In this document: in pieces, positions 21,290-30,959 of the stretch
Layout of the letters: each line of letters starts with the position of its first letter
Numbering within the stretch: the first letter of the stretch is position 1
Source: Anodontia alba
Lineage: Eukaryota > Mollusca > Bivalvia > Lucinida > Lucinidae
Direction: 5' to 3'
Length of the DNA: 64,000 nt
NCBI GenBank assembly: GCA_964016985.1
Contig: OZ024830.1
Coordinates: forward strand, 80,750,386-80,814,385
Notes under the pieces: generated by a model
What the model was told of the DNA's origin: nothing
The model's database searches: none
Seen by the model: the letters and a program-made list of their open reading frames with translations, nothing else
Made by a program: the position numbers and the translations under genes

Positions 21290-21440
21290 AGGTGAAAAAA
21301 TTCTAATCACCAATACCGTAGCCGGGGATCGAACCCGGGCCGTCTACGTGACAGGCGAACACTCTACCACGTCACTATAAAAGCCGGCTTGTACCGCAAG
21401 GCAGTACAAGTGTATCATATAACTATCACTATTACATATA
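21290..21440 (-). repeat. 5' LTR (minus-strand sense) with tRNA-Asp-like unit
   Basis: tRNA-like part at 21316-21388: A-box region TAGTGACGTGGTAGAGTG, anticodon loop CTGTCAC (GTC, Asp-like), T stem CCGGG/CCCGG and B box GGTTCGATCCC (21325-21335). The anticodon stem is weak. The LTR may run TGTAATAG...CGAACA (canonical TG..CA), which would put the primer site 2 bases downstream. Confidence 0.75.
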
Positions 21441-22342
21441 GACTTTTGTAGTACGTTTACTGAATAATCAGGACTTACGTTGTGCTCTTTCTTAATCAAC
21501 AGGAATTTCGTCGCGCGCATACTGATTCAATCGGACTTACGTTGCATGCTTTCAAAAACAACAGGACTTTTGTTGCGCACTGACTGATTCAATTAGACTT
21601 TCGTTGTATGCTTAATAAATCAATAGGACTTGCGTTGCGCGTTCACTTTTATCTATGAGGATTCCGTTGCACGCTTGCTAAGTAAATAGAATTTTTGTTG
21701 CACGCTTACGGAATCAACAGTACTTTCGTTGGACGCTTACTAAATAACTGAACTTTCATTGCCCGCTTACTAAACGTTTAGGACTTTCGTTGCTCGCTTA
21801 CTAACTCAACAGCATGTTCGTTGCATGCTTACTAAATCAATAGGACTTACGTTGCGCGTTCACTAAATCTATGGGGATTTCGTTTTCCGCTTGCTAAATT
21901 AATAGAATTTTCGTTGCACGCTTTCTGAATCAACAATACTTTCGTTACACGCTTACTAAATACATTGTATCGAGGACTTTCATTGTCCGCTTTCTAAATC
22001 ATTAGGACTTTCGTTGCTCGCTTACTAAATCAGCAGGACTCTAGTTGCATGCTTGTTAAACTCAACAGGACTTTCGCTGAACGCTTACTAGATCAATGGG
22101 AATTCCATTGCCCGCTTCCTAAATCAATAGGACTTTCGTTTCCCGCTTATTAAATTAACAGGACTTTCGTTGCTCGCTTATTAAATCAGTAGGTCTTTCG
22201 TTGCTCGCTTACTAAATTGATAGGATTTTGTTGCACACTTACTGAATGAAAAGTTGCATGCTTATTGAATCAATAGTACTTTCATTGCGAGCTCACTAAA
22301 TCAGTTTATTTGGGAATTTCATTGCCCGCTTACTAGATCAAC

Positions 22343-22637
22343 ATGAGGTGGTCGGGTGTGGCGAAGGTGTCGTATCTCTTACGTCACCGGGGTGTTTCAA
22401 CTGATATTGGCCTACAGTTGGGCAAGGCCTGCTATCCTTGTAGCAGGTAAGGCTAGAGGGGGAATGTTTTTATTTCTTCTAGGTTTTTATCACTTTCATC
22501 CTGTTCCTCTTTTTTCCCTGTCCCTCTCTTTCATCTCCTCTACTATCTCTCTATCTCTTTTCTCCCTTTCTCTGTGAGACGACCGACACAAAATGACCCA
22601 CAAGGGTTGACGTGTCGTTAAACCCCAACACAATCAA
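22343..22637 (+). repeat. Interspersed repeat family R, full copy
   Basis: Order: GTCGGGTGTGGCGAAGGTGT, TTACGTCACCGGGGTG, TATTGGCCTACAGTTGGGCA, GCCTGCTATCCTTGTAGCAG, a polypyrimidine tract, TTTCTCTGTGAGACGAC, ACAAGGGTTGACGTGTCGTT, AAACCCCAACACAATC. Inserted in the minisatellite. Mate copies at 10806 (reverse), 37862, and fragments at 7676 and 38338. Confidence 0.8.
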
Positions 22638-22790
22638 TGCTATTTCAACAAGGCTTTCGTTGCACGCATACTAAATCAGTTGAAATCTTTGCACGCTTAC
22701 TTAATCAATAGGGCTTACTGAATCAATAGGACTTTCGTAGGACACTTTCTGAATCAACATTCGTCGCATGCTTTCTGAATCAATGGAGTC
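22638..22790. repeat. Minisatellite, right-hand remainder
   Basis: Units TTTCGTTGCACGCATACTAA and GAATCAATAGGACTTTCGTA continue the array beyond the family R insert. Confidence 0.8.
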
Positions 22791-22907
22791 TATAGGTCTA
22801 GAATATAAAAATATAAAGTGGAAAACAATCATATGTATGACCTTATTCGGAAACAGATCGCGTTTGACATTAGGTCCTTTTTAACATTGCATGTAATTTC
22901 ATTTCAG

Positions 22908-23047
22908 GTCAAGATGTCTTAACGGGTGGTTTCGCTGGGGCATTGTATGGCGGAGTTCTTTGTGCCTCATCAATCTTACACCGCAATCTGATGACAGATC
23001 TAAAATCTTATTCAAAAGATGTCAGAAAGAAAAAGAAGGTTCAGTGA
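22908..23047 (+). CDS. RETSAT: RETSAT terminal coding exon with stop and KKXX tail
   Basis: Starts after an ATTTCATTTCAG acceptor. Its first two bases complete the Gly of LTG|G from the previous exon. It reads GQDVLTGGFAGALYGGVLCA, SSILHRNLMTDLKSYSKDVR, KKKKVQ, stop TGA at 23045-23047. GQDVLTGGFAGALYGG is the C-terminal cofactor-binding motif of the family. The final four residues KKVQ fit the dilysine KKXX ER-retrieval signal, consistent with the known ER location of RetSat. The exon sits just 3' of a long minisatellite. Possible poly(A) signals AATAAA occur at 23580 and 24247; I cannot choose between them. Confidence 0.92.
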
Positions 23048-23059
23048 TAGTGTCCGTGT

Positions 23060-23450
23060 CTTAACCACTCCCTGGACTAAGCCATCTAAGAAAATAGGCT
23101 TTGACATTTTATGGAAATTGTTTCCGAAAACAGGCTTTGTCACCTCATGCAAATTGTCTCAGGAGACAATTTGTAAGAAATGTCAACGACTATTTTCTGT
23201 GAAAAATACGAAAAAATTTTCGAAGCGTCGTCTGCTGAAATGTTCACTCAGCGTGCTAAGCATTAAAGCGCTACGCAAAATTGCAGCCAAAACATTCTAG
23301 TTTTATCATAATTTTTCAGAGAAAATAAGACTTGGCATTTCTTATAAAATCGTTTGCTAGACAAACGATATACATGAAGTAGCAAGCCGTATTTCCTCTG
23401 AAAAATACCAAAAATCAAAATGTCGTCTGCTGCAGGTATTACTAGCATTT
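23060..23450. repeat. Hairpin cluster family G
   Basis: Arms around TTGTCTCAGGAGACAA with GGCTTTGACATTTTATG / AAATGTCAACGA, then ACTTGGCATTTCTTATAAAA and GTCGTCTGCTG. Same family as 33255 and the tandem set at 58800-59540. Probably within the RETSAT 3' UTR or just beyond it. Confidence 0.55.
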
Positions 23451-23594
23451 TAAGGGTTAAATGCCTGCTATTTTCGGGAGACAGCCATTACCGTATTTAT
23501 CCTAAATGTTCCGACACCTGATACATTTCAGAGAGAGCACTCTTAGGTGTATTTTCAAAAGGAGAACACTCCAGAAGATAATAAAACTTTTTTC

Positions 23595-23815
23595 ATGCTC
23601 AACTCAGCTGAGCATGAAATTTTTCCTGCTAATACATCTCAGATAACTAACAACTGCTCTTTTTTCTTGCTAAACATAGCTCTTTATGAAATTTTCTCTG
23701 CTAATAAATATGAAAATGCCAACAATACTTGGCATTTCATATTTATTAGCGGAGAAAAGTTCATGCTCAGCTGAGTTGAGTATGAAAAAAGTAAGTTTTC
23801 ATAACTCAGGGCCTG
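23595..23815. mobile_element. MITE family J
   Basis: Inverted ends CTCAACTCAGCTGAGCATGA and TCATGCTCAGCTGAGTTGAG, with inner AATATGAAAATGCCAA / TTGGCATTTCATATT. A relative lies at 26160-26370. Confidence 0.65.
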
Positions 23816-24111
23816 GCTTCTCTGATGGGCCAATAAGACAATGGTTTTCCTACCATTGGAAGCGATTTCTTTGTTTTAAAACCCTTTTGTGAGAAGGGAG
23901 GTTTGTACTTTCAAGACGTGTAATCTCCCTTGAAGATGTATCCTCTTCTATTCAGTACCTTAGCCTTGTTGGACAATGGGACACCACTGATAACTTTTAG
24001 ATTGTTTCTTTCCATTTTGGTCTGTCTTCAGCTGCCCTTCGCGCCTTACCACAAAATGGCAACAATATGTTCGACTATCTTGACTGCGTTCAGGAAGGCA
24101 AGTTAATCGCG

Positions 24112-24190
24112 GTGTTTGCCCTGGACCCCTGCTCCTGTTGGCGCTCGTCATTGGGTACAGGGATCCATAGCAAAACGTTCGCTATCACCG
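24112..24190. repeat. Inverted repeat family K
   Basis: GTTTGCCCTGGACCCCTGCT against CAGGGATCCATAGCAAAACG, with GCGCTCGTCATTGGG in the loop. A second copy is at 24970-25050. Confidence 0.6.
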
Positions 24191-24260
24191 TTATACTGAA
24201 CGCAACCCTGATGATTGATCTAAAGCCTTTAATGCAAAGGTTACTAAAATAAAGACCTAA

Positions 24261-24328
24261 GCAAACAGTGTAGACCCAGATCAGACGCCGCAGAACGCGG
24301 CGTCTGATCACGGTCTTCGCTGTTTGCC
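24261..24328. repeat. Hairpin family E, copy 2
   Basis: Arms GCAAACAGTGTAGACCCAGA and TCACGGTCTTCGCTGTTTGC around CAGACGCCGCAGAACGCGGC. The right arm has picked up changes. Confidence 0.85.
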
Positions 24329-24599
24329 ACTAATCCAGCAGTTCTTTTAGAAACGTCAACAGGTAGTGAATTAGACTTGTTGAGTTTTTAAGGACACATA
24401 TGGTCAGGAGTTAAGGTGTCTTAGTAGTTATGGTAAATACTGTAATGCCGAAATGGAATAGATTGACAAAGCAACTCAGATAGTTCATGAGATCAGGTAC
24501 AGCAGTATATAAATGCCCATTCTTTCTTTGAATATTTAAACATTCTTCCTGTTTATTAATTATCAAATTAATTTTCTGTTTTATGTTTTGGTATCAAAG

Positions 24600-24752
24600 T
24601 ACATGATCAGTGTCATTGGCTCTGTTAAGACCGCATTATATGCATATGGGCTGTTATGGGTCTGATTATATCGGGTGTGGTGACTGATATAATCACAGCG
24701 ATAACAGTCCATATAATGCGTTCTTAAAAGAACCAATAACACTGATCATGCA
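24600..24752. repeat. Long inverted repeat, arms ~68 bp
   Basis: ATGATCAGTGTCATTGGCTC...CGCATTATATGCATATGGG opposes CATATAATGCGTTCTTAAAA...CCAATAACACTGATCATG, with GATTATAT/ATATAATC near the loop. Foldback element; no second copy seen in the window. Confidence 0.7.
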
Positions 24753-24759
24753 TTTCTAC

Positions 24760-25260
24760 TATCCGTGCAACTTTTGTCCGAAAACAGTCAGGACATCCCC
24801 ATTGACCTTGAAGAAAAGAGAACTAATCTTGGTACAAAGGTCTCATAGGTGATATATCTACAAAGACGGTTTATGCCCATCCACCTGGCAAATATCTAGT
24901 CCTTTAGTCCTTAACACTTGGCGGATATCTAGCTTAAAATCCAGGGCTCCGTTCAGAAGATAAGACACTCCGGAGCGTTTAGCCCTGGATCCCTGCTCCT
25001 ATTGGTGCTCGTCATTAGGCACAGAGATCCAGGGCAAAACGTGCGCAGTCACTTTACAATTATAAAAGCAGTCTTGATTGTTGTGTAACACACACACGCA
25101 CACACACACACACACAGAATCACGCGCGCACGCACCAACCGGTGTGCGCGAGCGTTTCGTTTCAGTCTCCATTTCCTCTTCTTGGATATTTTATGGAGTT
25201 ACATTAGATATCGGAATTTGCTCTACGTGTTCGGACAGCCATATATAAGTTTGATTACGA
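24760..25260. other. Intergenic, family K copy and a CA/CG run
   Basis: A family K inverted repeat lies at 24970-25050 (TAGCCCTGGATCCCTGCT / AGAGATCCAGGGCAAAACG). A (CA)n-like stretch is at 25088-25117. Nothing else recognised. Confidence 0.5.
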
Positions 25261-25266
25261 TCTACA

Positions 25267-25459
25267 GGAAAACCTCAATGATTCGAATACCGATGGCTCG
25301 TTTAGCATGGCTAACTCGAACGAGGCTATTCTAATGAGTACAATCAACGTACCACTGTTATATAGAACATCAAAAAGACATCCCTAAATTATATCCTTTT
25401 GCCTCTTGACCTAGTGTTAGGATTAACCCTCAGTAGTTCGAACTACCCATATCTAGAAC
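25267..25459 (-). mobile_element. MITE family C, partial copy 3
   Basis: Starts TACAGGAAAACCTCAATG, keeps CCGATGGCTCGTTTAGCATG and one core arm (AGGCTATTCTAATGAGTACA), and stops at CTAGAACAAATCG, where the fused-end palindrome begins. Confidence 0.65.
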
Positions 25460-25531
25460 AAATCGTATACAGTCGAACCTCAATAACTCGAACATATGTT
25501 CGAGTTATTGAGGTTCGACTGTATACGATTT
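25460..25531. repeat. 72-bp perfect palindrome: two family C ends joined head to head
   Basis: AATCGTATACAGTCGAACCT, CAATAACTCGAACAT is followed with no spacer by its exact complement. CAGTCGAACCTC is the family C terminus with TA outside. The result is a terminal repeat pair with nothing between, in the place where the family C copy should have continued. Confidence 0.92.
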
Positions 25532-26150
25532 TTGACCATTCAGTCAATACTTTTGAGATGCATCGTAGGTGGTCAAGACTTCTCCAAATTATTAAGAAAG
25601 TATGGTATTTTTTATTACTGAGTAAGACAATTGTGTCCCCTTTCATTTCATTTACCTTATTTACCCTATTGGGTCGACTGGGCCGTCAAGCCTCAACACA
25701 AACAAAACCAAAACCGTATTTACCCTAAATATTGGGACAACTTAAAATCTTACCATACTTGTTCTAACATTTGGGCTAGTTCATTCTTACCATACTTGTT
25801 AGAAGTTTGCGAGTTTGACCCCGCCGGGTCGGCAACATTATTTCGTAAATATTGACCATGCAATACTTTCTACGGCCATTCTCTATCTTCCGCTGATTCA
25901 CAAAGGGCAGAGTTGTCAGTGTTTAGCGAAACAATATGCACAAATACTGGTTAAATGCTTAAAGGACTAATTCTGCAAGGGAAAGTGTTGTAAGGTAAAC
26001 TGACCTCGCTCGGCATGACCCCACTGGGTTGACTGGGCCGTAAAACCTCAACACAAACAGGACTAGTCTGTTTTTACCATACTTGTCAACATTTGGACAT
26101 GTCCGTTCACTTTAAAGTTCATGCATCTGAAAAATCCTGGCCGCAAGGTT
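25532..26150. other. Intergenic; paired GGGTTGACTGGGCCGT-type phrases
   Basis: TATTGGGTCGACTGGGCCGTCAAGCCTCAACACAAAC (about 25668) recurs as GGGTTGACTGGGCCGTAAAACC (26029) and at 39728, so a dispersed low-copy repeat is present. No gene recognised. Confidence 0.4.
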
Positions 26151-26159
26151 ATAAACATT

Positions 26160-26370
26160 TTTCAAGCTCAATTTAGCTGAGAATGAAATTTTTCCTCCTT
26201 ATAAATTTAAAATTAATTGCAAATACGTTCTTGCTAAACATAGCTGAGCATGAAAATTTCTCTGTTGATAAATATGAAAATGCCAATTAGTTTGTAGGTA
26301 TTTTCATATTAATTAGCAGAGAAAATTTCAAGCTCAACTGAGTTCAGCATGAAAAGTTTTATAACCTCGG
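26160..26370. mobile_element. MITE family J, copy 2
   Basis: AAGCTCAATTTAGCTGAGAA opposes AAGCTCAACTGAGTTCAGCA; inner ATGAAAATGCCAATTAG / AGGTATTTTCAT. Followed by TATAACCTCGGGGCCAGG, matching the flank of the 23.6 kb copy. Confidence 0.55.
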
Positions 26371-26639
26371 GGCCAGGATGAGTGGCAAAGACTTAAACCA
26401 CGCCAGTTTGAGTTATGGACCTGCAGATCAAAAACACCATCTCCACCGGCCCCTCTGACGTCAGCGTAACTGAGACAAAACGGTATAGAAAATAAGAGAT
26501 GAGACGGTTTGGTGTAGATTTTCCTATTATATTTATCTGCTTTTTCATACAAATTTCCTGGCTGCTAAAATTTATATTAGGCCGGGAACATTTTAGTTTA
26601 GGACCAACTACATCATTTCATAGTACGGAATTGCTAACC

Positions 26640-26830
26640 CTGAAATTGCGGTTGACATAGGCCTTCTTTGCCTGTATATGTGATTAAAAAAACAATAAAT
26701 TAACCTTGGCCTTCATTGCCCGCTTATATAATAAAAGCTTTTTTTTCAAATGCGGTTGACCTTGGCCTTCGTTGCCTGCATATATGATAAACGTCATTTA
26801 TTCGGAAAGCGGTCAGTATAATTAATGTCA
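26640..26830. repeat. Short tandem repeat, GACCTTGGCCTTCGTTGCC
   Basis: Three units about 60-70 bp apart: GACATAGGCCTTCTTTGCCT, AACCTTGGCCTTCATTGCCC and GACCTTGGCCTTCGTTGCCT. Confidence 0.7.
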
Positions 26831-26983
26831 TATTTATGCGGTGGACATAGTGCTATCGCATTTTTAATGTGACGTGTGTCCGCAAAAATTTCCCTTGCTT
26901 GAAACCGGTACAGAATGTTTGCATCACCTAGCCATTCTGTAGAACACATGAACCTTGATTATAGTGCAAATCAGCCAAGCGTG

Positions 26984-27198
26984 AGAGAACGTACCCTCTC
27001 AACATGCGCCTAACGTAGACTCAAATCAGCCTGCGCATCCGCGCAGTCTGATTAGAGTCTCCATTGTCCGCATGAAGAAAGATAGCACTCTTGGCTATCC
27101 AAAATGCGCCTAGCAAAGATTTTGATCAGACCGCACGAACGTGCAGTCTGATCTGAATCTGCTGGGCGCACATGTCCGAAGGTGCGTTTTCTGACCTT
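26984..27198. mobile_element. MITE family F, copy
   Basis: GAGAGAACGTACC at the left and AGGTGCGTTTTCTGACC at the right. Two inner hairpins hold TCAGCCTGCGCATCCGCGCA and CAGACCGCACGAACGTGCAG. The separating phrase ACTCTTGGCTATCCAAAATG is shared with the other copies. Confidence 0.75.
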
Positions 27199-27229
27199 GC
27201 GCCTCAAATGCAACTTTTCGTGTTTCAGT

Positions 27230-28105
27230 CAGTGTATAATAAAAATGAACATGCATTTTGATAAATGTCTGTGGTGTAAAAATATGACTATCATAAAATA
27301 TTTTAAGATCAGGCATATTTTCAGATACTTTAGTGAAAATGTTGGTGGTATACTGAAAAACACCTTTTCGCTAGGCGCGGCCTACATATGGACATCACTA
27401 CTCAAACTGACACATTTTACTTTGCGCCCCCTATACTACCTGAGTATGTATGAACAGTCACGTCTTCCTGTATCAAAAGAAGACACAATAAGCATATTAT
27501 AAGAGAAAGGTGCCTCCATGGCACAGGTGAGCATCGAAGGCCCATTATCCTGCGCGTTCGCGCATTGCGACCGGACGCTCCGCTGTCCGCTTACTGAAAC
27601 AAAGTGTAACGAACATCGCGGACGCGGTCATGAACTAGGCCTTCGCGGTATACGCATCTGCAAAAAGGGGCCTTTTTTTCTTTTATGGCAAGATCCAAAT
27701 GTCTTGGTATCCAAAACATACTTTCTAGATATAAACCTTTAAGTACTTGCATCACCATGCTCTGTTATCGCGGTTATCTTGATAATTAGATAAGAGATAT
27801 GCAGTCAATATATCTTGCACTTCCGCCTCAATTATTTTACGTCATCTGTTGTAATCTACGCTCAGCGTAGATAACACTTGCCATTGCGCCGGTCGCTTTT
27901 TATGAAATGTCATGGACTGGTCCAATGCTATTTTCCTTGAACTGCGCAACTTTATATTATAACCAAGTATTAGCTTTCGCGAAAAGCTTGGTCTACGCTT
28001 AGAACACCTGTGGGATAAAAATGTTTTTTTTTTGTGTGAAAGCTAATACTTATAGTTTATTGATGTCTGAGCTACTTTTGATGTAACAAAAATCACAGAA
28101 ACTTC
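27230..28105. other. Intergenic, no supported gene
   Basis: A 106-codon ORF (27182-27502) starts in a MITE and has no recognisable motif. Short inverted repeats occur (TAATCTACGCTCAGCGTAGATAA near 27850) but nothing of known function. Confidence 0.4.
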
Positions 28106-28107
28106 AG

Positions 28108-28112
28108 GTTAA

Positions 28113-28155
<43 letters not shown>
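28108..28155. repeat. (AAAT)n microsatellite
   Basis: About 12 TAAA units. Confidence 0.95.
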
Positions 28156-28440
28156 AAATGAAATATGCAAAATACGAAAGCCTACGCTAGTCTACGCAGT
28201 CTGCTCTGGGATTTCATTGTTCGCACGTTTTTATGTAAATGGTTACCTCAAAGTATTTGACACGCTGCATTTACTCTTATAGGAAGGGATTTGCTCCCAG
28301 GGCGGGGTTGCAAATGTTTCCATGTCAGAGTTATTAACCTTGAAGCTGTATCAATTAGGCCTTGATCACAGACGTTCTTCTGGAGACGACTATTTGCTAG
28401 TAACTTTACAATTATTTTTTATAACCTAATTCCAGCACGC

Positions 28441-28497
28441 CGTCGTTACAACATCGCTGCAACGTCACGACGTTGCAGCAACGTTGTAATGACGGTA
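28441..28497. repeat. Inverted repeat GTTACAACATCGCTGCAACG
   Basis: GCCGTCGTTACAACATCGCT, GCAACGTC opposes GACGTTGCAGCAACGTTGTA, ATGACGGT with two or three mismatches. Confidence 0.8.
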
Positions 28498-28542
28498 TTG
28501 CGATGCTGATTGTTTGCTGGGCATTACATATTTGAACAGCCT

Positions 28543-28754
28543 TGTGAGAAACAAACCTCTGACGTGGGCGCCCAACGAAGACTCAAATCAGCCTGTGCAT
28601 CCGTGCAGTCTGATCAGAATCTTTGTTATCCGAATGAAGAAACTTTGCATCCTTAGCCAAAATGCGCCCAGTGGAGATTCTGATCAGGCTGCGCGAAAGT
28701 GCATGCTGATCTAAATCTTCGCTTGACACACGCATCCGAAGGGCATTTTCTGAC
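28543..28754. mobile_element. MITE family F, copy
   Basis: GAGAAACAAACCTCTGACG and CCGAAGGGCATTTTCTGAC at the ends; TCAGCCTGTGCATCCGTGCA and CAGGCTGCGCGAAAGTGCAT inside; CATCCTTAGCCAAAATGCGC between. Confidence 0.7.
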
Positions 28755-28894
28755 AACATGCCTCATCTGCTTTTCATACCAAAATTTATATATACTACTC
28801 CAAATTGGTTACTTGAATAAAGCAGTGTAGTCAGAACGGAATTAGTTTTACAAACACCCAAGAAAATTTGACAAAATATGCCTACAAATGCTTC

Positions 28895-28965
28895 CAAATT
28901 AGGGGCTACTCTTAAAGAAGCGAAAGGGTGCGAATTGTTTCCTTTAAGAGCAGTCCTAGGTTTAA
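28895..28965. repeat. Inverted repeat, relative of 957-1055
   Basis: GGGGCTACTCTTAAAG opposes CTTTAAGAGCAGTCCTAG. Confidence 0.55.
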
Positions 28966-28989
28966 GAAGCATATTATTTCATGTTAATG

Positions 28990-29350
28990 GCCTTTCATTG
29001 TAAATATTTTCTTATGCTTGTTATGCACATGCGTAGTTTGCGTGATGAGCGCTAGGCCCATGTGAAGTACATTTGTATTTAAGAAAGCGACAGGACTATT
29101 CTTATCGCCTCTGTCCGTCCATTTGCTCGTCCATCCGTCCGTCAAGCCCACTGGGAGGAATTTAAGCAAACTTGCTACATGACTTCCCCGCGTTGTAAGG
29201 ATGTGTGAGGGCAACATTTGCACGGAGCCTATCCAAGTGTTCTTGTAGTAGCGATACTTATTCTTCCAAATATCGGATCTCTGTGACGTCACAGCCTTCT
29301 ACTGGTATTCATACAGGTAACAGAACTCAAAGAAAATGTACAGAATATAT
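28990..29350. other. Intergenic with GTCCGTCC tract
   Basis: GTCCGTCCATTTGCTCGTCCATCCGTCCGTC suggests the edge of an array-type element (29111). No array or gene follows. Confidence 0.4.
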
Positions 29351-29353
29351 TGT

Positions 29354-29606
29354 CATCACGAAAACATACGTATATAAGTTTGACCCCCTTAAACCCTACT
29401 TTTATATTGTAAAACTGGGGTTTACAGGGATATACATTATTTTTCTTATTTCTACTCAAAAACATAGACTGTGAGGCGGTTCTAACGAGTACCCACAATC
29501 TATGTTTTGAGCAGAAATATGAAAAATATCGAAATTTTAATCTGAATACATTCAGTTTTTGGTGGTGAAATTTTCAGTATATTTGAATAGGCGTGTTTTC
29601 GTAATG
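29354..29606 (+). mobile_element. MITE family A, copy 3, core arm partly deleted
   Basis: Ends CATCACGAAAACATACG and GTGTTTTCGTAATG. The left core arm is shortened to ACATAGACTGTGAGGCGG; the right arm is complete. Confidence 0.85.
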
Positions 29607-30345
29607 ATACACGGCTGCTTATCTCCACAACACCGTGTTTTGAAAGAAAATCGTAAGGAGATCTTCAGGGGGTGGTTGCGGAGAATTAGTTTAGGTAGCG
29701 TTGAAGATGGGTATCAGCTGAAACAATTCTGTTATTTTGGCACGATCGTCGATATCCAAATTCAGCCCCTTATATAGTGTCCCATACATTAAAGCTGACT
29801 GGAATTGTAGTCCTTTAAGCGATTACGGAACACAAATCATTTTCTCCTAATGCAAGGGTGGTTAGATTTGGTGACAGACAGGTATGTTAAACTCCAGTTC
29901 TTGGAGAGATTAGAAATCCCTGGTTAAATACATCACCGTTTCAGTGAAGGTTTAACATGTTTAAAAGTATGTCGTTCAAAAAAAAATATTGCATTCTTTT
30001 GCCATTGCACAGAGACTATAGGCATTTTATTGACCGCTGGTACGCAAGGAAAGCCGGGGAGAGTAAAGGGATACAGTAAAATCTCAATGGCTCGAACACC
30101 GATGGCTCGTTTACCATGGATGATTCGAATTCAGCCTTGTAATTATAACATGCACAGTTTGAAGGAAATCCATTCTTGGGAAGATTTGGAACTCCCTCTT
30201 TGAAATTTAATGATCATCTCTTATATCACGGCTGCTTATCTCAACACGCGCAACACCGTGTTTGGAGAAAATCGTAAGATCTTTCAGAGGTGGTTGCGGA
30301 AAATCAGTTTAGGTAGCGTTTAAGATGGGTACCAGTTGAAATAAG
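29607..30345. repeat. Local direct duplication around 29610 and 30225
   Basis: CACGGCTGCTTATCTC..CAACACCGTGTTT, AAAATCGTAAG and GGTGGTTGCGGA, AGTTTAGGTAGCGTT recur about 615 bp apart. A family C end fragment lies between them (30073-30150: TACAGTAAAATCTCAATGGC). No protein recognised. Confidence 0.6.
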
Positions 30346-30394
30346 GCTGACATAATTACAAGGCATAGCAACTACAAAATGGCGTTGTTTTCTA

Positions 30395-30600
30395 TATATA
30401 TATATGCAGTGTGCAATCTCAATGTGCATTGTTGAAACTGCATTTTGCATTATGGACCTTTTTCCTGTCGGGGTAGTGTATCCGAATATGCAACATGTAC
30501 ATTCTGGTTGCACCTTTTGTTCTTAAATTAGCATTTGAACATTCCATTATGCATTCGACTGGCCCCTGTCTTACTGATATATAAATCAACATAAAAAAGA
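30395..30600. repeat. Dispersed ~195-bp repeat, copy 1
   Basis: GTGTATCCGAATATGCAACA, TGTACATTCTGGTTGCACCT, TTTGTTCTTAAATTAGCATT and ACTGATATATAAATCAACAT recur at 42945-43140, right next to the mariner. Confidence 0.8.
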
Positions 30601-30747
30601 TAAAGGGGGATCTGTACCTTATGTACAGCAGTCATATCCCAGGCAAAACATATGCATAATATTTTGAGATTCCGAGCGTGGGCAGAGAGTCCTATGTAAG
30701 TTCTCCATAGGCTGGAACTCCCCCCGCCCCACCCCCCCCCCCCTTAA

Positions 30748-30952
30748 CGCTTGTCCTGCTGAACCCGGATATACCCTGACTTTGCAAACAGTGTAGATCC
30801 AGATCAGTTGGCTTCTAAAGAAGCCAACTGATCTGGATCTGCACTGTTTGCCATTAAGTATGTGGATTTATAGAAACAATCCGTATCAAGTAATCTGATT
30901 GGCTAAAAATTAAAAGTGGGCATGGCATCTTAATTTATTCAGCAGGACAAGG
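30748..30952. mobile_element. piggyBac-like MITE (family P), copy 3, perfect TTAA
   Basis: TTAA at 30744-30747 and 30953-30956 flank CGCTTGTCCTGCTGAA...TTCAGCAGGACAAGG. Hairpin arms GCAAACAGTGTAGATCCAGA, tip TTGGCTTCTAAAGAAGCCAA. This copy gives the clearest TTAA duplication. Confidence 0.85.
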
Positions 30953-30959
30953 TTAATAT

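Larger units (their letters stand above)
21012..21440 (-). mobile_element. TRIM-like miniature LTR retrotransposon with tRNA-like LTRs
   Basis: Two direct repeats of 151 bp (21012-21162 and 21290-21440, roughly 90% alike) flank 127 bp. On the minus strand the order is LTR, primer-binding site, short non-coding spacer, polypurine tract, LTR. The primer site TGGCGCCCAACGT (21269-21281) matches 13 bases of the 3' end of animal tRNA-Lys(CTT) including CCA. The polypurine tract AAAATGGAGGGGGAA (21163-21177) directly abuts the second LTR. There is no coding capacity. It sits in a minisatellite, so flanking duplications are hard to judge; GTC occurs at both outer edges. Confidence 0.8.
20815..22342. 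repeat. 31-33 bp minisatellite (about 45 units)
   Basis: Consensus ACTAAATCAATAGGACTTTC, GTTGCACGCTT. The CTTTCGTTG core is best conserved. The array is interrupted by a TRIM-like element (21012-21440) and a family R repeat (22343-22637), then resumes to about 22790, 110 bp before the last RETSAT exon. Units abut with no spacers. Confidence 0.88.

Noticed and set aside
21038..21388. Two functional tRNA-Asp genes on the minus strand
   Set aside because: Anticodon stems pair poorly, acceptor stems do not close, and both lie inside 151-bp direct repeats with LTR-type signals.
20815..22790. CRISPR-like array of 31-bp repeats
   Set aside because: Units abut with no unique spacers, there are no cas genes and the genome is eukaryotic. 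It is a minisatellite.
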